Shown: positions 45,226 through 52,862 of the stretch, piece by piece
How positions within the stretch are numbered: position 1 is the first letter of the stretch
Layout: each line of letters opens with the position of its first letter
Position numbers and translations under genes: made by a program
DNA from: Opitutales bacterium
GTDB lineage: Bacteria; Verrucomicrobiota; Verrucomicrobiia; Opitutales; UBA2995
Length of the DNA: 64,000 bases
Direction: 5' to 3'
Assembly: GCA_022824405.1 (NCBI GenBank)
Contig: JAJDZZ010000019.1
Span: 1-64,000, forward strand
The notes under the pieces: generated by a model
Database searches by the model: none
Told to the model about the DNA's origin: nothing
The model's input: the letters and a program-made list of their open reading frames with translations, nothing else

Positions 45226-45269
45226 ACTTGCTTGTCCCTTTGTCCCAAAAGGACAATGAGGCAAGTTTT
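45226..45269 (+). terminator. Hairpin between ACP-FabZ gene and ketosynthase gene
   Basis: Outer stem ACTTGC/GCAAGT and inner stem TTGTCC/GGACAA enclose CTTTGTCCCAAAA, followed by TTT. It ends 11 bases before the ketosynthase ATG. It could be an attenuator or partial terminator, or could control access to the ribosome-binding site. Confidence 0.55.
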
Positions 45270-45277
45270 GCCCCAAC

Positions 45278-46537
45278 ATGCCGCGCGTATTTATAACAGG
45301 CCTTGGTTATATTTGCAGCATCGGGAATGATCAGGGAACTGTGGTGCGTAACCTCCGTAACCTGAAACATGGCATGGCCCTGTTTCCCCCGGTCAACGTT
45401 CCCGATTCCCCGGTCAAGGTAGTCGCCCCGGTCAGGGGATTCGAGGTGGATTCCCTGGATCAGGAGGATTGGACCTATCCTGCCCGCTACAAAATCCGCC
45501 GGCAAACCATTCGCAGTTTTTCCCCGCACGTCCTCTACGCCTATTGCTCGTTAGTCCAGGCCATTGAAAATGCCCAACTCGAGGAGGTGGATATCTCCAA
45601 TAAGGAAACGGGCATTTATACGGCCTCCGGCGGGTCCATTCGCTTTATTTACCACCACCTGCGGCGAATGGAAAAACGGGGTGTCATGCGATGTAATCCT
45701 CTGAACATCATTTCCTCCATAGCCGGGACGCTCTCCTTCAATCTCGTCTCGCATTTCAAGATCCAAGGGGCCTCCACGGGATTCGCCTCAGCTTGCGCCT
45801 CTTCCGGGCATGCCATGGGATTTGCCTACGATGAGATTCAGCGGGGCCGCCAGCAGCGAATGTTCGTGGTGGGGGCCGAGGATTGTAACTTTGAAAGCGT
45901 GGTGCCGTTTTGCGGCATGCGGGCTTTGAGCCTTTCCCGGGATCCGTTCCGGGCTTCGCGGCCATTTGACCGGACCAGAGACGGATTTGTTTCCTCGGGC
46001 GGAGCGGTTACGGTGGTGCTGGAATCCGAGGAGGAGGTGGAGCGCCGCGGGGTTCCCGTCTACGGGGAAATGGTGGGTTGGGGCCAAGCTTCGGACGGCC
46101 ACAACGTGGCCATATCGCATCCGGAAGGGCGTGGATTGGAATCGGCCATGTTACGGGCCTTGGAGGATGCCGGCATCCAACCTGATCGGATCGAATACAT
46201 CAACGCTCATGCTCCTTCCACTCCCATCGGCGATCGGTCCGAGGTGAAAGCCATTCGCCGTGTCTTCGACCCCGGGGAAATCAGACCCATGATCAGCAGC
46301 ACCAAGGCCTTGACGGGTCATGGGCTTTCCCTTTCCAGTGTATTGGAAGCGGCTCTTTGCCTGAGCGCTTTAAGGCATGGATTCGTTCCCGGGTCCGCCC
46401 ATATCCGGCAACTCATGTCGGAAGCTGAGGGTTTAAATATCATTCGCCAAACCGTGAACGCGACACCCACCTATATTTTGAGTAACAGTAGTGGCTTTGG
46501 AGGCGCCAATACCTCACTCGTTTTCAGGCATGTCTGA
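45278..46537 (+). CDS. FabF-type beta-ketoacyl-ACP synthase
   Basis: A 419-residue thiolase-fold condensing enzyme. The catalytic triad is visible: Cys173 in FASACASSGHA, His311 in INAHAPSTPIGD, and His348 in STKALTGHGLSLSS, with Lys343. So it should catalyse decarboxylative condensation; it is not a chain-length-factor type lacking Cys. The HAPSTP form differs from the common HGTST, hinting at a specialised subgroup. It lies after the ACP-FabZ gene and overlaps the SDR gene by 8 bp. Probable role: elongation of a special acyl chain for a glycolipid or polyene-like product. Confidence 0.93.
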   Translation: MPRVFITGLGYICSIGNDQGTVVRNLRNLKHGMALFPPVNVPDSPVKVVAPVRGFEVDSLDQEDWTYPARYKIRRQTIRSFSPHVLYAYCSLVQAIENAQLEEVDISNKETGIYTASGGSIRFIYHHLRRMEKRGVMRCNPLNIISSIAGTLSFNLVSHFKIQGASTGFASACASSGHAMGFAYDEIQRGRQQRMFVVGAEDCNFESVVPFCGMRALSLSRDPFRASRPFDRTRDGFVSSGGAVTVVLESEEEVERRGVPVYGEMVGWGQASDGHNVAISHPEGRGLESAMLRALEDAGIQPDRIEYINAHAPSTPIGDRSEVKAIRRVFDPGEIRPMISSTKALTGHGLSLSSVLEAALCLSALRHGFVPGSAHIRQLMSEAEGLNIIRQTVNATPTYILSNSSGFGGANTSLVFRHV

Positions 46538-47342
46538 ATTGAGTTCTCGCTACACCCGCGCGCTCGTGACGGGGGCTCGGTCCGGGCTGGGGAAGGCTTT
46601 CGCCCTCAGGTTGATGGCGGAGGGGATCGAGGTGTGGGGATCTTCCAGAAAGCCGAATGCTTTTGAGAACCTCCCGAGTATCATTCCCGTCTCGGTTGAT
46701 TTGAACCGGGAGAAGGATTTATCCAAGTGGTACCGGGATCTGGACAGCCGGGCTGGCGGTTTCGACCTCCTGATCAACAATGCCGGGTTTGGGGTCTTTG
46801 GGAAATTTGGCGATTTCCGGGATGAGGATATCCAAAGCCAGTTGCGGGTCCTCCTGACCGCTCCCATGCAGTTGGCCCTGGGAGCAATGAAGTGTATGAG
46901 GGCCAGGAAGCGAGGTTGCATCGTCAACATTTCTTCGATGGCGGGTAGTTTGTGGATTCCATTTTTCAGCAGTTACAACGCGGGAAAAGCGGGATTATCC
47001 GCTTTTAGCCAGAGCCTGATGCTGGAGGCTCCCGGGGTCCCCCCTTGGGTTATCGATTTTTGCCCGGGGGATTTCGCGACCTCCTTCAATCGATCCACCG
47101 CGCGGCGCGGCGAGCCATCGGGCAGGTTGCAAAGGGTCTGGCGTCGCATTGAACAAAATACCGGAGCCGCCCCGCCTCCCCAACGGGCAGCAGAAGATCT
47201 GATGGCCGGGTTGAGGCGGTTTCGTCATTGCACCTTGCACAGTGGATCTTTCTTTCAAAGGATAATGGTCCGATTGGGGGCGCGACTTGTCCCGACTGGA
47301 TGCAAGCGCACGGCTCTCCGTCGCTACTTCGATCTCCATTGA
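46530..47342 (+). CDS. SDR-family reductase in the acyl cluster
   Basis: About 270 residues from the ATG at 46530, which overlaps the ketosynthase stop by 8 bp (the frame to 46491 is open but would lie inside that gene). Seen: TGARSGLGKAF near 14-24, LLINNAGFGVFG, the catalytic Ser in NISSMAG, and the Tyr-Lys pair in SSYNAGKAG. In context it is the likely 3-ketoacyl-ACP reductase, although the composition after the core (GEPSGRLQRVWRRIEQ) differs from FabG and it may act on another carbonyl. Confidence 0.88.
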   Translation: MSELSSRYTRALVTGARSGLGKAFALRLMAEGIEVWGSSRKPNAFENLPSIIPVSVDLNREKDLSKWYRDLDSRAGGFDLLINNAGFGVFGKFGDFRDEDIQSQLRVLLTAPMQLALGAMKCMRARKRGCIVNISSMAGSLWIPFFSSYNAGKAGLSAFSQSLMLEAPGVPPWVIDFCPGDFATSFNRSTARRGEPSGRLQRVWRRIEQNTGAAPPPQRAAEDLMAGLRRFRHCTLHSGSFFQRIMVRLGARLVPTGCKRTALRRYFDLH

Positions 47343-48517
47343 AGGACAATCGTCAATTGAGGATTCTGGTATTGACTTCCGCCACGGGAGGGGGACATGA
47401 CGCCCGGGCCTCGGCCTTTGCCGCCTGGTGTCGCAAGCTCTACCGGGACGGGGTGGTCCTGAGAATCGTTCGGCCCTTGGAAAGCGCCACCCGGATTACC
47501 CGTTTTGGGGTGGAACTCTATAATGTCATCCAGAAGTGGGCTCCCCTATTGCACCATCCCTATTGGTGGTTCGTGGAAGGGCTCGGATTTTTGCAGCGGA
47601 ACGGGGTGAAATTTGGCAAACCTTATTACGAATCGCAGCTCAGGGAATTTGCCCCGCACCTGATATTGAGCGTGCATGATTTTCTCAATCGGGGTTATTT
47701 TCAAACCGCCAGATCCATCCTGGGCCATCGGGTGAGGTGCTCCACTTACTGCGGCGAATTTTCCGGGGGATTCGGCTACAGCAGAAACTGGGTGGAGCCA
47801 ACGGTCGATTTATACTTTTCGCGAACTTCCATGGCTCAGGATTATGCCGTGCGTATGGGAATCGCTCCTCAAAAGTGCCGCGTCCGGGGTCATCTCATGC
47901 ACCCCAAGGTCTACGACCAGATTCTGGACGATGAGGAGCGCCGGAATCTTCTGGTCAATCATCTCGGACTATCCCCGGACAAATTTACCCTCTTGCTTGC
48001 CGCAAGCGGGATGGGCGCCAACAATCACTTGAGGATTTTGCAGATCCTGAAGCGATACGCCAGTCGTGTGCAGGCTGTTGCGGTATGCGGAAGAGATGGG
48101 AATACCGCGAACAAACTTCTGGAATGGAAGGAACGAACCCCCGATTTTCAGGTACATGTGGAAGGATATTCCCAGCGCATGCATCACCTGATTCAGGTCA
48201 GCGATGCGGTGGTCGGTCGTGGGGCCACCACTTGTGCCGAAGCTTTGTTTTTTGAGGTCCCCGTCATCTTCAACGGCATCGGTGGCCTGATGCCCCAGGA
48301 GCGGTTGACCTTCAACTATTTTTGCCGGTCCGGGGCCGCGGTAAGGATGTCCAACCTCGAGGACCTCAATGATCATCTGAAGTTGTGGCTCACCCATGAG
48401 CAAGCCTACGCCCGCCTGCGGAAACGTTGCCGGGAAATTGCCGTGGCGGAAGATCCGACCCTCCTGATCCGGGAGTTGCACAGTCTGGCCGCAGAAGCCA
48501 TGGAGGAAGGGCGATGA
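47339..48517 (+). CDS. MGDG-synthase-like (GT28-type) glycosyltransferase
   Basis: About 392 residues. I start at the TTG at 47339, which overlaps the SDR stop (TTGA) and puts LRILVLTSATGGGHDARA at the N-terminus as in MGDG synthases; an ATG at 47228 would overlap the SDR by over 100 bp. Seen: GGGHDARASAF (acceptor/lipid face), LILSVHDFLNRGYF, LLLAASGMGANNHLRIL, and the donor-binding HVEGYSQRMHHLIQVSDAVVGRGATTCAEALFFEVPVI in pieces. MGDG/diglucosyl-diacylglycerol synthases add sugars to lipids at the membrane, which fits the neighbouring acyl genes. Confidence 0.88.
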   Translation: MKDNRQLRILVLTSATGGGHDARASAFAAWCRKLYRDGVVLRIVRPLESATRITRFGVELYNVIQKWAPLLHHPYWWFVEGLGFLQRNGVKFGKPYYESQLREFAPHLILSVHDFLNRGYFQTARSILGHRVRCSTYCGEFSGGFGYSRNWVEPTVDLYFSRTSMAQDYAVRMGIAPQKCRVRGHLMHPKVYDQILDDEERRNLLVNHLGLSPDKFTLLLAASGMGANNHLRILQILKRYASRVQAVAVCGRDGNTANKLLEWKERTPDFQVHVEGYSQRMHHLIQVSDAVVGRGATTCAEALFFEVPVIFNGIGGLMPQERLTFNYFCRSGAAVRMSNLEDLNDHLKLWLTHEQAYARLRKRCREIAVAEDPTLLIRELHSLAAEAMEEGR

Positions 48518-49758
48518 AATTGAGGGTTCTCTACATTTGCACCACCTTTCCCAAACAGAGTGAACAGTTTATCATGCGGGAGGTCGAGGCCCTGTCCGAG
48601 CAGCCGGTCGACCTGGAGATCGTAACCTTGTGGGGAGGGGACTCCTCTTATAAGGGGTTGCCTGTAAGACGGTTCTCAAAATTGAATTTGTTCAGGGTGA
48701 TCTGGTTATTGCCCCTGGCCTTTTTCCTGAAGCCCCGGGTAATGTCGCGGAACCTGAAATGGTTCCTGGCCCGGCGACCGCCTTCCCTTATCAATTTATT
48801 GGAAAACCTCCTCGGGTACGGGTTCGCCCTCGCCCAATGGTTCGAAGTGGAGAATGACAAACCGGATCTGATCCACGGGACTTGGGCTACTTCACCCGCC
48901 TCGGCCGCCTTTCTGTTGAGCATATTGACGAGGATTCCGTTTTCCATGGGAGCGCACGCCTACGATGTTTTTGAAAATGGGGGAGATTGGCACTTGTCGG
49001 AAAAACTCCGTCGGGCCTCCCTGCTGCATACCACCAGCCAAAACACCGGCCAGGCCTTGTTGCGGAGAGGCTCGGATCCAAAAAAGACCCGTGTGATTCT
49101 TTCGGGGCTTATGGGGGTACCTCCCCTCAAGTCCTTGCGGTCCCCCCGAAATCCGATTCGGGTGCTTTACGTGGGCCGTCTGGTGGAAAAAAAGGGTTTG
49201 TTTTACCAGATTGACGTGCTCCGATCCCTGAAAGGGTCTGGGCTATCCTTCCGGGCCCGCATGGTGGGCGGCGGGGAGTTGGATGGGAGATTGAAGCGTT
49301 ACCGGGACCGGTCCGGCCTGCAAGGTGAACTGGAGTTTTTGGGAGAACAGACCTTCGCCGCCGTGCAAGAGCAATTCGATTGGGCCGACCTGTTCCTTTA
49401 CACCGGAAAAGTGGGCGCGAGAGGGGACCGGGATGGATTGCCCAATGTAATCGGGGAGGCCATGGCCCTTGGGGCGGTGGTCTTGACCACGGCGGTGGGG
49501 GCTACCACCGAAGCCGTTGAACACGGGGTCACGGGCCTGGTGTTGCCGCCCGACGACCCCCTGGCCTGGGTGGACCCGATAATCCGATTACAAAGGGACG
49601 ATGCCCTCATGAAAACCCTTCGCGGAAACGCCCGCACCTGGGTGGAAGAGCATTTCGATGCACGAAGAAACTCCAGGGAACTTTATCTGGCGCTTCTGAA
49701 AGCAGCCGAAAAGAATGGGAGCTCCAATCTTGCAGCATGCCACTCTATTTCGATGTAA
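48514..49758 (+). CDS. GT4-family glycosyltransferase (colanic-acid type)
   Basis: A 414-residue GT-B enzyme starting at the ATG at 48514, which overlaps the previous stop as ATGA; the frame upstream to 48427 lies inside the previous gene. Seen: LYICTTFPKQSEQFIMREVEAL (typical of WcaL/AmsK-like GT4), HGTWATSPASAAFLLS, VLYVGRLVEKKGL, LEFLGEQTFAAVQEQF, and DGLPNVIGEAMALGAVVLTTAVGATTEAV in pieces with the EX7E-type Glu. The acceptor is unknown. It overlaps the next GT by 22 bp. Confidence 0.93.
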   Translation: MKLRVLYICTTFPKQSEQFIMREVEALSEQPVDLEIVTLWGGDSSYKGLPVRRFSKLNLFRVIWLLPLAFFLKPRVMSRNLKWFLARRPPSLINLLENLLGYGFALAQWFEVENDKPDLIHGTWATSPASAAFLLSILTRIPFSMGAHAYDVFENGGDWHLSEKLRRASLLHTTSQNTGQALLRRGSDPKKTRVILSGLMGVPPLKSLRSPRNPIRVLYVGRLVEKKGLFYQIDVLRSLKGSGLSFRARMVGGGELDGRLKRYRDRSGLQGELEFLGEQTFAAVQEQFDWADLFLYTGKVGARGDRDGLPNVIGEAMALGAVVLTTAVGATTEAVEHGVTGLVLPPDDPLAWVDPIIRLQRDDALMKTLRGNARTWVEEHFDARRNSRELYLALLKAAEKNGSSNLAACHSISM

Positions 49759-50801
49759 CCCTAGCCGGGCGTAAAAGGCATTTTTCCGGTCTGCAACGGG
49801 TTTCCGGCCGGTTGAGGAAGGCCCTTCGGAAAATAATTGGAGATGAGTTGGTCCCGGTGCGGTGGAGGGCCCGAGGGCGGGGATTTTCCCGCGAAGACTC
49901 CCGTGCTCCGGTCACTCTTACCAGCGAGGATCGCTTTATCAGTCCCGAAGTCTTTTCTCCGGAGGAAAGGCCCGGGTTTTTCCATGGTTTGGAGGAAAGC
50001 GGCTGCCGCAGCGCGATTATTTATCACGATGCCATTCCCCTGAAGTGGCCGGAAATCACGTGGCCCGTAAGTGTGGCCAGGCATCCATCCTATATGAAGG
50101 CGCTGGCGCGCTTTCATCACATTTTCGCGGTTTCCCGGAGCAGCGCCGGGGAGTTGGAGATTTACCTGGATTGGTTGGATATGGCAGCCTCTCCACCCGT
50201 TTCGGTTTTGCCTTTGGGGGCGGATTTTGCCGACATCTCCGTCAGGAACTGGCGGCACTCCCCAGGCAAAATCCCCCTCATCCTTTCCGTCGGCATTCTC
50301 GAACCCCGCAAAAACCAAAGCCAGGTCCTGGCCCTGGCCAGGCGCCTCTGGGATGGGGGATTGAAATTTGAACTCCATTTCTGCGGACGGGTAAATCCCC
50401 ATTTTGGCAAACCGGTGGCTGCGGAAATAAAACGGGCCCAACGTCTGGGCTATTCCGTTTTCCACCACTCCCGCCAAAGTGATGAATTACTCCTGAATTA
50501 TTACGCCAAAGCCCATTTCAGCGTCCTCAATTCCAAAGCCGAGGGATTTGGCCTGCCCCTGGTGGAATCCCTCTGGCTGGGAGTTCCCTGCCTTTGTTCC
50601 GATTTGCCCTCCCATGCGGCCATGGCGCGGGGGGGTGGATGCCGGGTCGTATCGAGTGGGGAAGAAATGGAGGAAACCTGGAAAACCTGGCTTTGCCGGG
50701 AAACCGAATTGGAATCCGTAACCCGTGAAGCGAAAGAGAGGACCGTGCCCCTCTGGGCAGACGCCGCGGCATCCGTTCTCCAGTGGATGCGAGAAAAGTG
50801 A
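49737..50801 (+). CDS. GT4-family glycosyltransferase
   Basis: A 354-residue GT-B enzyme with a divergent N-terminal half (LYFDVTLAGRKRHFSGLQRVSGRLR; AIIYHDAIPLKWPE) and a recognisable donor half: ILSVGILEPRKNQSQVL, HFCGRVNPHFG, and NSKAEGFGLPLVESLWLGVPCLCSD with the two Glu of EX7E. The FDVT...SGLQRV start is typical of GTs in polysaccharide loci that use conserved aromatic acceptors. The start ATG lies within the previous gene (22-bp overlap), implying coupling. Confidence 0.92.
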   Translation: MPLYFDVTLAGRKRHFSGLQRVSGRLRKALRKIIGDELVPVRWRARGRGFSREDSRAPVTLTSEDRFISPEVFSPEERPGFFHGLEESGCRSAIIYHDAIPLKWPEITWPVSVARHPSYMKALARFHHIFAVSRSSAGELEIYLDWLDMAASPPVSVLPLGADFADISVRNWRHSPGKIPLILSVGILEPRKNQSQVLALARRLWDGGLKFELHFCGRVNPHFGKPVAAEIKRAQRLGYSVFHHSRQSDELLLNYYAKAHFSVLNSKAEGFGLPLVESLWLGVPCLCSDLPSHAAMARGGGCRVVSSGEEMEETWKTWLCRETELESVTREAKERTVPLWADAAASVLQWMREK

Positions 50802-52015
50802 GCGCCTTGACTTGCCTGGTAATTTCCAATTCCTTTCCCCCCGATCATGCGGGAGGGTACGAGCTTGGCGCCGGAATCCTGGCGGATGCCTTGCGGAGAT
50901 TCTGCGGTTGGGACATCCGGGTGTTTTCCTCTGTGCGCAAGAAAACACCGCCGGGGATTTTGAGTCCGCAGCTCACCGGTTTCTTCCCTGGCCGGTTGGG
51001 CCCGGCCCATCGGCGCCGGCTTGTCAAAAGGGAATTGGTCGCCCGACACGAAGGAATTTGCGCGGCCATCGACCGGGAGGCGGAACGGGCAGAGGTAATC
51101 CTCGTATTCAATCCGAGGCGATTGATATACCCCCAGTGGGCCCGCCTGCTCGATTCTTCCACTCCGGTGGTATTTTTTATCTCGGATTTCTGGCCTCGGG
51201 ATCCCCTTGGGGCAGACCTGTTTTATGCGGGTTTGGCCAAGAGAAGGCATTCCATGCGTCCCAGGGATCCGGCACTGGACGTCATTTACGAACCATTCCT
51301 GCAAGAGGAAGCTATCTTTTCCCGAGCCAAGGGTGCGGTGTTCTGCAGCCGGTATCTTCAAAATGTCCACCGGGAAACCTTCGAAGGATTGGAGCATCAG
51401 TCGGTGATTCATTGGGGGGCAAATCCGGAGCGTTTCCCCAAATTGACCAAAAGCCCTGAACACTTGAAAGTGTTTGGTTTTTGTGGCCGCGCCGTTTTGG
51501 AAAAGGGCCTGGATTGGGCTTTGCAGGCCTTTTCCGAACTCTTGAGGCGGGATTCGCGCTTGAAAATGTTGGTCGCATCGGATTTGTCGACAGCCCACGG
51601 CCGACGCCTTCGACGCAAAATTTCCCGCAACCGCGGGCTGGCAAGCTCGGTTGAACTGTTGGGACAGGTGCCCCACGATGAATTGCACGAGAAATTCTAT
51701 CGTCGCATAGGCTGGCTCATGTTTCCCAGTGTCTGGCAGGAGCCTTTCGCCTTGACCGTGGTGGAAGCCATGGCATCGGGGGTGGTGGTCATCGGATCCT
51801 CCACCGGTGGGACCCCCGAAATTTTAGATGAGGCTTGCGGCTACCCCTATGACCCAAGCGACCCGGCCGCTCTTTCGGTGGCTTGCCGAAATGCCTTAAG
51901 CCGATCCGACCGCCATGAGATATTGGCGAATCGAGCGCATCGGCAGATTGTGGAGCAGTTTAATTTGCCGGTCATGGCCGGAAAATTGGACACCTTTGTC
52001 CGCGGCCTCCTTTAA
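50798..52015 (+). CDS. GT4-family glycosyltransferase, last gene of the cluster
   Basis: About 405 residues from the GTG at 50798, which overlaps the previous stop (GTGA); an ATG at 50783 is the alternative. Seen: LVISNSFPPDHAGGYELGAGILADAL (GT4 N-terminus with the GGYE loop), VFFISDFWPRDPLGAD, VFGFCGRAVLEKGLDWALQAF, LLGQVPHDELHEKFYRRIG, and QEPFALTVVEAMASGVVVIGSSTGG with the paired Glu. It ends the plus-strand run and faces the minus-strand secreted protein gene (21 bp between stops). Confidence 0.93.
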   Translation: MSALTCLVISNSFPPDHAGGYELGAGILADALRRFCGWDIRVFSSVRKKTPPGILSPQLTGFFPGRLGPAHRRRLVKRELVARHEGICAAIDREAERAEVILVFNPRRLIYPQWARLLDSSTPVVFFISDFWPRDPLGADLFYAGLAKRRHSMRPRDPALDVIYEPFLQEEAIFSRAKGAVFCSRYLQNVHRETFEGLEHQSVIHWGANPERFPKLTKSPEHLKVFGFCGRAVLEKGLDWALQAFSELLRRDSRLKMLVASDLSTAHGRRLRRKISRNRGLASSVELLGQVPHDELHEKFYRRIGWLMFPSVWQEPFALTVVEAMASGVVVIGSSTGGTPEILDEACGYPYDPSDPAALSVACRNALSRSDRHEILANRAHRQIVEQFNLPVMAGKLDTFVRGLL

Positions 52016-52036
52016 ACCCCCATTTCCCACTCCCGA

Positions 52037-52846
52037 TCAGGGTTGAGTTTCGATGGTTTCGATAACTTCGATCTCTCCGATCTTCACTTCCCCGGTGTCG
52101 ACGCCGGCGCGCTCCTTCTCCAGTCCATCCAGATCTTTCCCAAAGTAACCGCCCGCCGCATTTATGAGATCCTCATGGGCAATTTCGAAATTTGTGCCCG
52201 GGGACCGGGTGCTGAATCTCGTGGTCCAAAGCAACTTTACCTCCCCGGTATTTTGCATTAGCTGGAAGTCAAAGGCATTCACTACGATAAAATACCGGGA
52301 ATCGCTGAGCGATTCTCTCAGTTCTGCTTGCTCCCAGGAAGCCAGGCGCCGCTTTCCGTAGAGCACTTTGTCAAAACCGGTGAGAGCTGCGTTGAGCCTC
52401 CGGGTATTGAAGTTCCAGCTATTCATGGTACTGACCAGGTCGACATCCAAATTCCCCTCCGCGTCTTGCAAACCTCCCGGGAATAAAGAGTCCAAGTCAT
52501 CCTCCCAGTCCGTCGCGCCCCAATGGATTACCAGCAGGAAGTCGCCCTTCCGCTGTTGGATGTGAGGAAACATGTTCCGTTTTTTCAGTTGGTTTCCGAT
52601 GGTGAGGATGATGTCTTCGAATTCCACGTTGGTCAGGCTGTCATCGCGGACGTTCCCCCCGAAGAAGACCCCCTCGGCCACCTGGAAGAACCAGATCTTA
52701 TCGGGGTCCTGACTCATTTGGGTGTACTCAGGGCTGGCCGTGGCGCTGATAACAATGCGCGATTTCGCCATGACGGAGGGGCCGGAAAATCCGGAAAACA
52801 ACAGTATCCCCAGGAGAATTCGGGATACGATGGGCTTCATCGGCAT
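52037..52846 (-). CDS. Exported protein of unknown function
   Basis: A 269-residue protein with a Sec signal (SRILLGILLFSGFSGPSVMA, cleavage near 27). The mature part is acidic and mixed alpha/beta, with VISATASPEYTQMSQDPDKI near the start, a central LLVIHWGATDWEDDLDSLFPG, YFIVVNAFDFQLM, and LLWTTRFSTRSPGTNFE late on. Two beta strands containing charged Trp motifs are the most distinctive parts. I do not recognise the family; it looks like a lineage-restricted lipoprotein-free periplasmic protein. It lies 16 bp downstream of PFOR on the same strand and may be read through from it. Confidence 0.7.
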   Translation of the reverse strand: MPMKPIVSRILLGILLFSGFSGPSVMAKSRIVISATASPEYTQMSQDPDKIWFFQVAEGVFFGGNVRDDSLTNVEFEDIILTIGNQLKKRNMFPHIQQRKGDFLLVIHWGATDWEDDLDSLFPGGLQDAEGNLDVDLVSTMNSWNFNTRRLNAALTGFDKVLYGKRRLASWEQAELRESLSDSRYFIVVNAFDFQLMQNTGEVKLLWTTRFSTRSPGTNFEIAHEDLINAAGGYFGKDLDGLEKERAGVDTGEVKIGEIEVIETIETQP

Positions 52847-52862
52847 GGAGGGTTGAGGTCGT

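Noticed and set aside
45278-46537. Ketosynthase as an inactive chain-length factor
   Set aside because: Cys173, His311 and His348 are all present, so it should be an active condensing enzyme.
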